Shown here: positions 31,770 through 42,340 of the stretch, piece by piece
Numbering within the stretch: the first letter of the stretch is position 1
Layout of the letters: each line of letters starts with the position of its first letter
NCBI GenBank assembly: GCA_903889895.1
Contig: CAISYZ010000213.1
Span: 1 to 42,475 of the forward strand
From: an uncultured Verrucomicrobia subdivision 3 bacterium
GTDB taxonomy: Bacteria; Verrucomicrobiota; Verrucomicrobiia; Limisphaerales; UBA11358
Length of the DNA stretch: 42,475 nt
Reading direction: 5' to 3'
The notes under the pieces: generated by a model
The model's input: the letters and a program-made list of their open reading frames with translations, nothing else
What the model was told of the DNA's origin: nothing
Databases searched by the model: none
Translations under genes and position numbers: made by a program

Positions 31770-34331
31770 ATGGCTTTTTCCCGGCGCTGGCTTTTGATTG
31801 TGTTCTTGCTCGTCCCCTGCGGCGGGCAGCTTTTCGCCGCCTCGCGGGAAGACCGCGCCTTCGCCGCCGCCACGGCGGCTTTTCAGGACGGCATTTATGA
31901 TCGCGCGGAAACGCAGTTCGCGCAATTTGTCCTCCATTTTCCCAAATCAGAACGGGTGCCGCAGGCGTTGCTGGTGCTGGCACAAGCGCAGCTCAAACAA
32001 GGCAAGTATGCCGCCGCCGCCAATCTGCTGACATCGCGGGCGGCGGGCGCCGGCCTGCTGGCGGATGCCTATGCCTACTGGCTCGGCGAGGCACAGTATG
32101 CAAAGGGCGATTTCACCAATGCGGCGGCGACCTTTTCTTCGATAGCCGGCAAATATCCCGATTCAACGCTGCGGCTGACGGCCGTGGTGGAAGCGGCAGC
32201 GGCGTATGCGCAGGTTTCCGACTGGCCGCGCCATGACGCCTTGCTGGAGGCGGCCAACGGCGTTTTTACGCGCGCGGCGCAGACGGACCCGGACAATGCG
32301 CTCGTCATCAATGGTCGGCTGTCGCTGGCCCAGTCCAAACTTGCGCGGGGTGATTTTGCCGCCGCCGGAAAATTTCTTGAGCTGCTCGATCCTCCGGCGC
32401 TCACGCCCGAACAGGACTGGCAGCGCTTGAATTTGTTGTATCAAGTGAAGCTTGGTCTGAACGATTTTGCCTCCGCGCTCGCGGTCACGACCAATCTGAT
32501 GTCGTCCGCCAAAAATCCCGGGCGGCTGGCCGAAAGCGTGGCGCTGCACGCCACGGTGCTGGAGAAGGCAAACCTGCCCGCCGCCGACGCGTGGTCGGCA
32601 AATCTGGCCGCGGGTGTGCCGGAGGAGCGCCAGCACGAGGCCATTTTGCGGATGGCTGCCCTGGCGGCCGCGCAGGGCGACGTGACGAATGCCGTCGCCA
32701 GTCTGGAAAAATACCTAGCGCAATTTCCGAATTCGCCGCTGTCGGAGTTGGCGCTGGTGACGCTGGGCGAGCTGCACCTGCGGGAATTCACCTCCACGGC
32801 GGCGGCGGACCAGCTGGCGGCCGCGCAGACCAACTTTGACCGCTTCATCGGCACGTTTGCGAACAGCTCGTTGCGGGGCAAGGCCTGTCTGGACCGCGGC
32901 TGGTGCAACTGGAACGCGGAACAATTTACCAATAGTCTAGTGGACTTTCGCGCGGCGGTGAAGCGGCTGCCGCCCTCGCCGGAACAGGCCGTGGCGAAAT
33001 TCAAGGCCGGGGATGCGCTGTTCATGCTGAAGCGGTTTGCCGAGGCGCGCGAAAATTATGAGGCGGTGCTGGACGGTTATGAAGGTTTTCCCGAAGTCGC
33101 GCAGTCGCTGGGCGACCGCGCCCTCTACCAGATTTTACGGGCGGATATCGAATTGGCGGACACGAACGGCTCTGCGGCGGCGATGGCCAAAATGCTAGAG
33201 AAGTTTCCCGCTAGCGAGCTTGCGGACAACAGCCAGTTGTTGCTCGGCGAGGCCTTCTCGGATTTTCGCATGCCGGAAAAGGCGCGCGAGGTCCTGCTGC
33301 CATTTGCCCGGCAATATCCCGGCTCGCCGCTGCTGCCGGAAGTGGAGCTGGCGCTGGCGCGGACTTTCGAGCGCGAGGCCAACTGGCCGGCCGCCATCAC
33401 GAATTACGAGGCTTGGCTGAATAATCATCCGACGAACGAGCTATTCCCGCAGGTGCAATACTCGCTGGCCCGCGCCCACGATCAGGCCGGGCACGAGACA
33501 AATGCGTTCCAACTGTTCTCCGCCCTTGCGTCGAGGTTCCCGACGAACGAACTCGCGCCGCTCGCGCAGTGGTGGGTGGCGGATCATTTTTACCGCGCCG
33601 GAAACTTTGTTGGCGCGGAGACGAACTACGAACTCATTTTCCAGACACCGGCGTGGAAAAATTCAACAAACTTGTTTTATCAGGCGCAGTTGATGGCCGG
33701 TCGCGCGGCGGCGGGCCGGCAGGGCTGGGCAGATGCCAACAGTTATTATTTGAAGCTGCTGAACGACACCAACTGCGTGGATGAACTCAAGAATCAGGCC
33801 CGTTTTGCCTACGCCGCCTCACTGATGCAGGCGCCTTCGCCGGACACCAACAACCCGGCCATGAATTTTCAGCTGGCTACCAATATTCTGGCGCAGATGC
33901 CGCCGACCAACGACCTCGGCGTGCTGGCCTTGAGCCAGATTGGCGACTGCTGCCTCCAGCTAGGAGCGCTGGACGCCGCTACCAACGCCTATGCGCAGGG
34001 GATGTCGGCGCGCGCCGCCACCGAAAATTTGCGCAGCCGCGCGAAGGTCGGCATGGGCATCGTGCTGGAAAAAAAGGCCGAACTGGCGGACGGCGCCGCC
34101 CGGTCGGCCCTTTGGAAACAGGCGCGCGACCAGTATCAGGATGTGCTGGATGCCTGGCGTGCCGGCGAACTGACGGATGCCTTCTGGGCGAAGAAGGCTG
34201 GTTTACAGGAACTGGCCGTGCTGCCGAAAACCGGCGTCAACGACACTGACCAATTCTTTGCGGACTTGGAAAAACTCTTTCCATCATTGAAGGACACTCT
34301 GGAAAAGAAAAAGGCGGCCTTGAAAAATTAG
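31770..34331 (+). CDS. exported tetratricopeptide-repeat protein
   Basis: Protein of 853 residues beginning with a signal peptide (MAFSRRWLLIVFLLVPCGGQ, then LFAAS). The body is built of degenerate TPR-type helix pairs; clear units include YDRAETQFAQFVLHFPKSER, then YAKGDFTNAAATFSSIAGKY, and AREVLLPFARQYPGSPLLPE. The repeats resemble those of CpoB/YbgF and BamD-type envelope scaffolds, and the product is likely periplasmic or outer-membrane associated. No catalytic motif is visible. The Cys at residue 17 is not in a proper lipobox. It ends just before a strong bidirectional terminator. Its partners cannot be named from the sequence. Confidence 0.8.
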   Translation: MAFSRRWLLIVFLLVPCGGQLFAASREDRAFAAATAAFQDGIYDRAETQFAQFVLHFPKSERVPQALLVLAQAQLKQGKYAAAANLLTSRAAGAGLLADAYAYWLGEAQYAKGDFTNAAATFSSIAGKYPDSTLRLTAVVEAAAAYAQVSDWPRHDALLEAANGVFTRAAQTDPDNALVINGRLSLAQSKLARGDFAAAGKFLELLDPPALTPEQDWQRLNLLYQVKLGLNDFASALAVTTNLMSSAKNPGRLAESVALHATVLEKANLPAADAWSANLAAGVPEERQHEAILRMAALAAAQGDVTNAVASLEKYLAQFPNSPLSELALVTLGELHLREFTSTAAADQLAAAQTNFDRFIGTFANSSLRGKACLDRGWCNWNAEQFTNSLVDFRAAVKRLPPSPEQAVAKFKAGDALFMLKRFAEARENYEAVLDGYEGFPEVAQSLGDRALYQILRADIELADTNGSAAAMAKMLEKFPASELADNSQLLLGEAFSDFRMPEKAREVLLPFARQYPGSPLLPEVELALARTFEREANWPAAITNYEAWLNNHPTNELFPQVQYSLARAHDQAGHETNAFQLFSALASRFPTNELAPLAQWWVADHFYRAGNFVGAETNYELIFQTPAWKNSTNLFYQAQLMAGRAAAGRQGWADANSYYLKLLNDTNCVDELKNQARFAYAASLMQAPSPDTNNPAMNFQLATNILAQMPPTNDLGVLALSQIGDCCLQLGALDAATNAYAQGMSARAATENLRSRAKVGMGIVLEKKAELADGAARSALWKQARDQYQDVLDAWRAGELTDAFWAKKAGLQELAVLPKTGVNDTDQFFADLEKLFPSLKDTLEKKKAALKN

Positions 34332-34347
34332 CCCGGATTTGAATGGT

Positions 34348-34382
34348 AAAACGCCGTTCCGTTTTTTGCGGAACGGCGTTTT
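34348..34382. terminator. bidirectional intrinsic terminator
   Basis: A 14-bp perfect stem (AAAACGCCGTTCCG at 34348-34361 against CGGAACGGCGTTTT at 34369-34382) encloses a 7-base loop. The outer A-T pairs supply a T-run on both strands, so it can stop both the plus-strand TPR gene and the minus-strand mgtA, which converge here. Confidence 0.9.
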
Positions 34383-34396
34383 GGTTTTAGCGAGGA

Positions 34397-37057
34397 TCAA
34401 ATCCAGTTCTTCTTCACCAGCCACGTCTTGATAACTTGCGTCAGGCCGACGTAGCAAAGCAGGGTTGCAGCGAGAATCGGCCAGAACTGCCACGGCAGGG
34501 GGACAAAGTGCAGAATTGGCGCCAGCGGTGAGTAAGGCAGATAGCCGCCGATGGCCATGATCAAAATCGTGGTCATGGAAAGCTGCCAGCTCGAGCGCGA
34601 TTGCACAAACGGGATTAGGTTCGTGCGAATCACGTGGATGATGAGCGTCTGAGTCATGATGGATTCGACGAACCAGCCGGTTTGAAACAGCGAGGCCGCA
34701 TAGACTTTGTCCGGGTCGGTGACGCCAGCGAAACGCTGGGCCATTTCCACCGGCACCATTCCCAGATTGCTGCATTTGAAGAAAAACCACATGACCGCAA
34801 ACGTGGTGTAGTCGAAGATCGAGCTGATTGGGCCGATGAACATGATGAACCGCGCAATCTCACCCATTGCCCACGGCCGCGGCTTGGCAATCTGCGAAGT
34901 GGCGACGTTGTCGGTCGGGATTGGCACCTGCGAAAAATCGTAGAGCAGGTTGTTCGTGAGCAGTTGGATCGGCAGCATCGGCAGGAACGGCAGCCACGCA
35001 CTGGCGCCGAGCACGCTGAACATGTTGCCGAAGTTGGAACTCGCGCCCATGCGGATGTATTTCAAAATGTTGACGAACACTTTGCGGCCTTCGATCACGC
35101 CTTCTTCGAGCACCATCAAATCTTTTTCGAGCAAGATCACGTCGGCGGATTCCTTAGCGATGTCCACGGCGTTGTCCACGGAAATGCCCACGTCAGCGGC
35201 ACGTAGCGCAGGCGCGTCGTTGATGCCGTCGCCCATGAAGCCGACGACGTGCTTGTTTTTTTGTAACGCCTGCACGACGCGCTTTTTGTGCGCGGGTGAC
35301 AGGCGCGCGAACACGTCCGTCGTTTCGACGGCCACGGCGAGTTGCTCGTCGGACATTTTTTCCACGTCGTTGCCGAGGACAATTTTTTCCGCATTGATGC
35401 CGACCTCGGTGCAGACTTTGCGCGAAACCAGATCGTTGTCGCCGGTCAGCACTTTGATGGTGATGCCTTGTTGGCGAAGCACGGCGATGGCTTTTTTGGC
35501 GGTGTCCTTGGGCGGATCGAGAAACGCCAGATAGCCCGTCAATACTAGCTCGTTTTCATCCGCTTTGGAATAGGCCGTCTGCGCGCCGACTTTTTTATTC
35601 GCAATCGCGAGCACGCGAAAACCGTCGCTGCTTAAATCGTTGACCTGCTCGATGAGATTGCCGACGAGAATCGGTTCCATTTCAAAAATTTCGCCGTCGC
35701 TTTCAAAATGGGTGCATTTGGCGAACACCGCTTCCGGCGCGCCCTTGGTCAACAGTTGGCGCACGCCGTCCGGACCTTCGACGACCACGGACATCATACG
35801 GCGCGAGAAATCGAACGGGATTTCGTCGGCCTTGGTGTATTTGTCCACCGCAAGCTCGTGATGCAGCTCGGTGTATTTCAACACCGCGCGGTCGAGCACG
35901 TTTTTCAGGCCCGTCTGGAAATGGCTGATGAGATAAGCATCGCGCAGCACCTCGTTGCTTTCCTTTTTGAAGACGTCCACGTGGAGTTCGAGGATGACGT
36001 GGTCAATGGTCAGCGTGCCGGTCTTGTCGGTGCAGAGCACGTCCATCGCGCCGAAGTTCTGGATGGAATGCAGCCGCTTGACGATGACCTTTTTCTTGGA
36101 CATCGCCAGCGCGCCTTTGGACAGACAGACGGAAACGATCATCGGCAGCATTTCCGGCGTCAGCCCGACGGCGACGGCGAGCGAGAAGAAAAACGCCTCT
36201 TTCCAATTGTGTTTCGTGATGCCATTGATGAGAAACACCAGCGGCACCATCACTGCCATGAAGCGCAGCATGAGCCAGGTGAATTTTTTGACGCCCTTGT
36301 CAAACGCCGTTTCCACCTGGGTGCCGGCGAGGCTGCCGGCGAGTTTTCCAAAATAAGTTTGCACGCCCGTGGCCACGATCACCGCCGTGGCGGAACCGCT
36401 TTCCACGCTGGTGCCGAGGAAACAGAGGTTCGTGTGTTCAATCGAGGAAACATTCGTGCGCGGATCGCGCGCGTCGGTTTTTTCCACCGGCATGGATTCG
36501 CCGGTGAGCGTGGCCTGGATGATGAATAGATCCTTAGCCGCCAGCAGCCGCACATCGCCGGGAATCATATCGCCGGCGGAAAGTTTCACCACGTCGCCCG
36601 GCACGAGCTGTTTGAGTGGAATTTCCTTTGGTTGGCCATCGCGCACCACCGTGGCGGTGACGCTGATCATTGCTTTCAGTTTGGCGGCCGCGTTATCCGC
36701 TTTTGTTTCCTGAATGAAACGCAGCGAAATGCCCAGCACCACCATCAAAACCATCAGCACGCCGCCGGCGATATCCGACGCGCCGCCCGCTGTGGCGAAG
36801 GTGATGATCGCCAGCACCGACAGCAAAATCACCAGCGGATTCCGCACGGCTAGGTAAAGTCGCTGGAGCCAGCCGTGATGTTTTTCCTCCGCGACTTGGT
36901 TGGGGCCGAACACTTCCAAACGTTCCGCCGCTTCCGCCTCGGTCAAGCCGTTGGCTGAGGTGTTGAGCCGTTGCAGAATGGCGGCGGCATCGCCGGTGGC
37001 CGCATCACGGATCAAATCGGCGGTTTGCTGGCCTTGGTTTTTTTTTTCAGCAGGCAT
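34397..37057 (-). CDS. mgtA: Mg2+-translocating P-type ATPase (MgtA/MgtB type)
   Basis: Inner-membrane type IIIB P-type ATPase that imports Mg2+ driven by ATP. The 886 residues fit the family. An N-terminal cation-ATPase domain (ANGLTEAEAAERLEVFGPN) precedes paired membrane helices; the actuator motif TLTGESMPVEK, the phosphorylation site CTDKTGTLT (Asp344) and the hinge motif VGFMGDGINDAPALR are all present. The stretch VLDRAVLKYTELH and the YLISHFQTGLKN segment just after the Asp are typical of MgtA. The ATG has no good Shine-Dalgarno sequence. It lies 12 bases after a CsoR-like repressor gene and is presumably controlled with it. Confidence 0.93.
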   Translation of the reverse strand: MPAEKKNQGQQTADLIRDAATGDAAAILQRLNTSANGLTEAEAAERLEVFGPNQVAEEKHHGWLQRLYLAVRNPLVILLSVLAIITFATAGGASDIAGGVLMVLMVVLGISLRFIQETKADNAAAKLKAMISVTATVVRDGQPKEIPLKQLVPGDVVKLSAGDMIPGDVRLLAAKDLFIIQATLTGESMPVEKTDARDPRTNVSSIEHTNLCFLGTSVESGSATAVIVATGVQTYFGKLAGSLAGTQVETAFDKGVKKFTWLMLRFMAVMVPLVFLINGITKHNWKEAFFFSLAVAVGLTPEMLPMIVSVCLSKGALAMSKKKVIVKRLHSIQNFGAMDVLCTDKTGTLTIDHVILELHVDVFKKESNEVLRDAYLISHFQTGLKNVLDRAVLKYTELHHELAVDKYTKADEIPFDFSRRMMSVVVEGPDGVRQLLTKGAPEAVFAKCTHFESDGEIFEMEPILVGNLIEQVNDLSSDGFRVLAIANKKVGAQTAYSKADENELVLTGYLAFLDPPKDTAKKAIAVLRQQGITIKVLTGDNDLVSRKVCTEVGINAEKIVLGNDVEKMSDEQLAVAVETTDVFARLSPAHKKRVVQALQKNKHVVGFMGDGINDAPALRAADVGISVDNAVDIAKESADVILLEKDLMVLEEGVIEGRKVFVNILKYIRMGASSNFGNMFSVLGASAWLPFLPMLPIQLLTNNLLYDFSQVPIPTDNVATSQIAKPRPWAMGEIARFIMFIGPISSIFDYTTFAVMWFFFKCSNLGMVPVEMAQRFAGVTDPDKVYAASLFQTGWFVESIMTQTLIIHVIRTNLIPFVQSRSSWQLSMTTILIMAIGGYLPYSPLAPILHFVPLPWQFWPILAATLLCYVGLTQVIKTWLVKKNWI

Positions 37058-37069
37058 ATATAACGGGGG

Positions 37070-37378
37070 TTAGACGGCGTAGCGTTTCAAGACGGTGAGC
37101 AGGGAGCGCAGTTCACGGCGGCCTTCGGACTGGCTCGCAGTGCTTTCGATGTATTCGTGCAGGCGGGACTCAATCATTTCTTCGCTGAATGATTTTAGCG
37201 CCCGCCGGGCGGAGACGACCTGCATCAGGACATCCGAGCAGTCGGTGTCGGCCTCCACCATCTTTTCGATGGCTTCAACCTGGCCTTTGATCCGCCGTAG
37301 GCGGACAACCAAGGCTCGCTTCTCCAGTCCGGGACGAACGTGTTTGGCTTTCACGGCATTACCTTTAACATTTTTCAC
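37070..37378 (-). CDS. CsoR/RcnR/FrmR-family transcriptional repressor
   Basis: All-helical DUF156 DNA-binding repressor, 102 residues from the start I chose. The helix VVRLRRIKGQVEAIEKMVEA and then DTDCSDVLMQVVSARRALKS are diagnostic. Relative to the Cys of that segment, the positions that hold His and Cys in Cu(I)-sensing CsoR hold Arg and Tyr here, so the Cu(I) site is not conserved and the effector is unknown. The frame is open to a TTG at 37453, but that codon is part of a TTGACA element and the extension covers the G-tract operator candidate; GTG at 37378 has GGAGGT 10 bases upstream. mgtA follows after 12 bases in what looks like a two-gene operon. Confidence 0.85.
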   Translation of the reverse strand: MKNVKGNAVKAKHVRPGLEKRALVVRLRRIKGQVEAIEKMVEADTDCSDVLMQVVSARRALKSFSEEMIESRLHEYIESTASQSEGRRELRSLLTVLKRYAV

Positions 37379-37414
37379 GGCGCGCGCCACCTCCAAAACG
37401 GGGCTTGACGCCAG

Positions 37415-37453
37415 ATAGGGGGTAGGGGTATATGGCGGCGTGGCCGATGTCAA
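37415..37453 (-). promoter_or_regulatory. promoter with G/C-tract operator candidate for the repressor-mgtA operon
   Basis: On the minus strand TTGACA (37453-37448) is followed, 15-17 bases on, by TATACCCCTACCCCCTAT (within 37433-37415). Two runs of four to five G/C between A/T steps are the type of site bound by CsoR/RcnR/FrmR repressors, and it overlaps the expected -10 region. Autoregulation is therefore likely; this is inference from family knowledge. Confidence 0.55.
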
Positions 37454-37505
37454 CCCAACTCTTGAAGTTGCTGCGAAATGTTTCGCGCCTGTAACCGGAT
37501 TGTCG

Positions 37506-37540
37506 TTGACGGGGTGGATTAGAGGTGTAGCCTAGACTAC
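37506..37540 (+). promoter_or_regulatory. possible promoter and imperfect palindrome before the porin
   Basis: TTGACG (37506-37511), 16 bases, TAGCCT (37528-37533). GTAGCCTAGACTAC (37527-37540), an inverted repeat with GTAG/CTAC arms, overlaps the -10 candidate, 5 bases before the porin ATG. Confidence 0.3.
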
Positions 37541-37545
37541 AATTT

Positions 37546-38919
37546 ATGGAAAACAATATCCGCTGGCTGCCGATGTCGGCGGTGCTTGCCGCCGTGGCTT
37601 CCGTGGCCACGGCGGAAGATGCCACCAATTCCCCGGCCGCCGGACAAAGCTGGAACTTCCACGTCCAGAACACCGACATCGTGCAGGGCTACCCCGGATT
37701 CTCCTCGCCGTATTCCGGCCCGAACAGCTTGCCGGCCGGTGGCGAGACGCGCGAAACAGTCTCGCTGGATTTGCTGGCCGGCGTCCGACTGTGGCCGGGC
37801 GCGGAAGCGCACATCGATGGTATGATGTGGCAGGGATTTGGCGTGAACAACGCGCTGGGCGCGGATGGGTTTCCCAACGGCGAGGCATTTCGCCTTGGCA
37901 CCGAGGTTCCGAATGGTGCCATCACGCGCCTGTTCATCCGGCAGACGATTGGTTTCGGCGGCGAAGAGGAAAACATTGAGGATGACCAGCTCACGCTTGC
38001 CGGCAAACAGGATATTTCCCGACTTACCGTCACACTGGGCCGATTTAGCGCCAAGGATATCTTCGACAACAACGCCTATGCCAACGATCCGCGCACGCAG
38101 TTCATGAACTGGGCGCTGATGGCGAACGAAGCGTGGGATTATCCGGCGGACGCCATCGGCTACACCACCGGCTTGGCCGTGGAATTGAATCAGCCGAACT
38201 GGACGTTGCGCTATGGTTTTTTTCAGCTGCCGCGCTACTCAAATGCACTGACCGCCGAGGACCGCATTTTCAAATGGCCGTTTGACGGCTCGGCGCAGGA
38301 TGGCCCACTGCTGGAAGCTTGGGGCATGGTGACGGAATTCGAGCGCCGATTCAGCCTCAAAGATCATCCCGGTGTCATTCGGTTTCTGGCGTATCTGAAC
38401 CGCGCCAACATGGGCAGTTATCAGGATGCGGTGAATGCCGCTACGCCGACCAGTCCCGCCGATATCACGGCTTCGGCTGCTTTTCGCTACAAATACGGTT
38501 TTGGCCTCAATCTCGAACAGGAGGTTGCCAAAAACGTCGGCGTGTTTTCACGGCTCGGCTGGAGTGACGGGCAAAGCCAGGCGTGGGTTTTCAGCGATGT
38601 GGATTACACGGCCACGGCGGGCATCAGCCTCAAGGGCGAAGCGTGGCATCGCCCTGATGACACGTTCGGTTTGGCCGGCGTGCTGAACGGTCTTTCCCAT
38701 GTGCATCAGGAATTTTTCGCGGCCGGTGGCACCGGCATTCTCGCGGGCGATGGTAACCTGAATTACGGCTGGGAGAAAATTGTGGAAACGTATTACGACT
38801 TCAAAATCTGGAAGACCTTGCACAGCTCGCTGGATTATCAATTCATAGACAACCCGGCCTTCAATCAGGATCGCGGGCCGGTTTCCGTCTTCGGCGCGCG
38901 GGTGCACTGGGAGTTTTGA
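37546..38919 (+). CDS. OprB-type carbohydrate porin
   Basis: Outer-membrane beta-barrel protein of 457 residues, with a signal peptide (WLPMSAVLAAVASVATAED). Diagnostic regions for the OprB family are the early strand WNFHVQNTDIVQGYPGF, the central LGRFSAKDIFDNNAYANDPR, then TQFMNWALMANEAWDYPAD, and the final strands NQDRGPVSVFGARVHWEF ending in Phe as expected for BAM-dependent barrels. Family members form channels selective for sugars; the substrate here is not known. It is transcribed away from the CsoR-like gene, with 167 bases between the chosen start codons, and lies 54 bases upstream of the thiC riboswitch. Confidence 0.85.
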   Translation: MENNIRWLPMSAVLAAVASVATAEDATNSPAAGQSWNFHVQNTDIVQGYPGFSSPYSGPNSLPAGGETRETVSLDLLAGVRLWPGAEAHIDGMMWQGFGVNNALGADGFPNGEAFRLGTEVPNGAITRLFIRQTIGFGGEEENIEDDQLTLAGKQDISRLTVTLGRFSAKDIFDNNAYANDPRTQFMNWALMANEAWDYPADAIGYTTGLAVELNQPNWTLRYGFFQLPRYSNALTAEDRIFKWPFDGSAQDGPLLEAWGMVTEFERRFSLKDHPGVIRFLAYLNRANMGSYQDAVNAATPTSPADITASAAFRYKYGFGLNLEQEVAKNVGVFSRLGWSDGQSQAWVFSDVDYTATAGISLKGEAWHRPDDTFGLAGVLNGLSHVHQEFFAAGGTGILAGDGNLNYGWEKIVETYYDFKIWKTLHSSLDYQFIDNPAFNQDRGPVSVFGARVHWEF

Positions 38920-38936
38920 CGGGGTGATTCCCTTTC

Positions 38937-38965
38937 TTGCACGATTCCGGCGAATCGGCTAGTTT
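38937..38965 (+). promoter_or_regulatory. thiC: promoter of the thiC riboswitch transcript
   Basis: TTGCAC (38937-38942), 17-base spacer, TAGTTT (38960-38965). Transcription would start near 38972, right at the first stem of the TPP aptamer. Confidence 0.55.
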
Positions 38966-38973
38966 AAAGCCGT

Positions 38974-41074
<2,101 letters not shown>

Positions 41075-41160
41075 ACCGCGCGCGGCGGCACTGTGCCAAT
41101 GATCCCCGAGGTGGGACAAAACCGGACAAAACCACGCCGCCGCCCGCACCAATCCGGTTA

Positions 41161-41215
41161 AAGACCGATCAAAGACCAATCAAAGAGGAAGCGTAGAGGA
41201 AGCGCGGAGGCAGGC
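41161..41215 (+). repeat. 11-bp tandem repeat after thiC
   Basis: Five units of 11 bases: AAGACCGATCA, AAGACCAATCA, AAGAGGAAGCG, TAGAGGAAGCG, CGGAGGCAGGC, the last degenerate. It sits in the 287-base stretch between thiC and the first tail copy (41075-41361), where I see no gene; GGACAAAACC occurs twice just before, at 41115-41133. Confidence 0.65.
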
Positions 41216-41361
41216 CGGCGGGCGCAGGACACCGGAAATCCCGCCCCGGAACCGTGCCGGAATGGCGCGGGACGGGGCGCTGCCGCTTGACGCCGGGACG
41301 GCTGCACGTAGAGCAATTTCTGCTGTTGATTCCGCCGAAACTTTGCGAAACTGGCCCCGCC

Positions 41362-41493
41362 ATGAAACGCAATGGACGCACCCGCCAATCCGCCGCACCG
41401 CATCCCGGCCTCGCCGAGGAAGCGGCGCTGCGGATGGAAGAAAAGTCGAAGGAGTTTGTGGAAAAAGGCGCGGAGGTTTGCGCGAAGGCGTGA
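41362..41493 (+). CDS. short ORF duplicating the ThiC C-terminal tail, copy 2
   Basis: Small ORF of 43 residues. From residue 16 it reads GLAEEAALRMEEKSKEFVEK, then GAEVCAKA, closely matching the end of ThiC (40976-41074) both in protein and DNA, but lacking two codons and ending AKA instead of HAPAA. The radical-SAM part and everything else of ThiC is missing, so it is either a remnant of a duplication or a functional short peptide. It ends 3 bases before the zeta-like gene. Expression is unproven and no promoter was seen. Confidence 0.5.
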   Translation: MKRNGRTRQSAAPHPGLAEEAALRMEEKSKEFVEKGAEVCAKA

Positions 41494-41496
41494 TTC

Positions 41497-42056
41497 ATGT
41501 CCACGCAGCCACCAACAATTTATTTGATTGCCGGCTGCAATGGCGCGGGCAAGACCACCTTTGCCAAAGAATTTCTGCCGACCGAGGTAAAATGTCTGCG
41601 CTTCCTGAATGCGGACGAAATCGCGCGCGGATTATCGCCGTTGAAACCCAGCGCCGGTGCAATTCGTGCTGCACGGTTGCTGCTCACGCAATTTGACGAG
41701 TGCCTTCGCCGTCGTGAGACATTTGCGTTGGAAACCCATTGAGCGGCAAGACCTACATCCGGCAGTTTGTCCGCGCCCGTGAACTCGGCTTTGAAATCGA
41801 ACTGCATTACCTCTGGCTTTCCAGTCCGGCGCAAGCCATCGCCCGCGTGCGGCAACGCGTGCAACAGGGCGGACACCACGTTCCCGCCGGCGACATCCGC
41901 CGCCGGTTCAAGCGCAGTCTCGTTCATCTGCTCGCCGACTATCTGCCGCTGGCCACGCGCTGGGCGGTTTGGGACAGCCGCAACCTGCCCGCAAAACGGC
42001 TGGCCATTTCCGGTGTAAATGCTATTGAATCTGTGCGACCATTGATCGGCCTATGA
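41497..42056 (+). pseudogene. zeta-toxin-like P-loop kinase, frameshifted
   Basis: Member of the zeta toxin/AAA P-loop kinase family; relatives phosphorylate UDP-N-acetylglucosamine or similar substrates. The first part (41497-41742) has Walker A in IYLIAGCNGAGKTTFAKEFL, and the family motif FLNADEIARGLSPLKP; it stops at FALETH. The second part resumes in another frame with LSGKTYIRQF (the expected sequence is FALETTLSGKTY) and continues through RVRQRVQQGGHHVPAGDIRR to a stop at 42056. The break is near 41734-41740 and looks like loss of one base. It is therefore a pseudogene, a sequencing error, or a site of programmed slippage. The stop overlaps the next ATG. Confidence 0.75.
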
Positions 42057-42214
42057 AAACGAACGGACACAAATCCACCAAAAGCCCGGCCTTTGTGCGG
42101 CGCGCCGAACGCGCCCTGCGCCGCGCTGCGCATAAGGTCAAAACCCAGAACCGCGCGTTGAAACTTCCCGTGATTGTCTGGCAGGACGGCAAAGTGGTCG
42201 AGAAACCCGCTTGA
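42053..42214 (+). CDS. small partner protein of the zeta-like kinase (putative antitoxin)
   Basis: Basic protein of 53 residues overlapping the kinase stop by ATGA. The sequence FVRRAERALRRAAHKVKTQN followed by LPVIVWQDGKVVEKP matches, from memory, the small proteins encoded next to zeta-like kinases (an Ala/Arg helix, then a P-x-x-V/A-x-W-x-D/N-G-K-V-V strand). A neutralising role is inferred from context only. In many loci this partner lies upstream of the kinase; here it is downstream. Confidence 0.55.
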   Translation: MKTNGHKSTKSPAFVRRAERALRRAAHKVKTQNRALKLPVIVWQDGKVVEKPA

Positions 42215-42217
42215 AAC

Positions 42218-42340
42218 ATGAAACCTGAAACTTGCAACTCCGCGCAGCGGCCCGGTCTCGCCGAGGAAGCGGCGCTGGGGATGGTAGAAAAGTCCAAGGA
42301 GTTCGTGGAAAAGGGCGCGGAGGTTTACGCGAAGGCGTAA
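42218..42340 (+). CDS. short ORF duplicating the ThiC C-terminal tail, copy 3
   Basis: Small ORF of 40 residues, starting 3 bases after the previous stop. From residue 13 it reads GLAEEAALGMVEKSKEFVEK, then GAEVYAKA. It is closer to copy 2 (41362-41493) than to ThiC itself, sharing the two-codon deletion and the AKA ending. Its first codons come from heptameric units CATGAAA, CCTGAAA, CTTGCAA (42217-42237). Together with copy 2 it brackets the kinase module in direct orientation. Confidence 0.5.
   Translation: MKPETCNSAQRPGLAEEAALGMVEKSKEFVEKGAEVYAKA

Noticed and set aside
37379..37453. TTG start at 37453 for the CsoR-like protein
   Set aside because: The TTG is part of a TTGACA promoter element and the extension covers the operator candidate; GTG 37378 has a good Shine-Dalgarno sequence.
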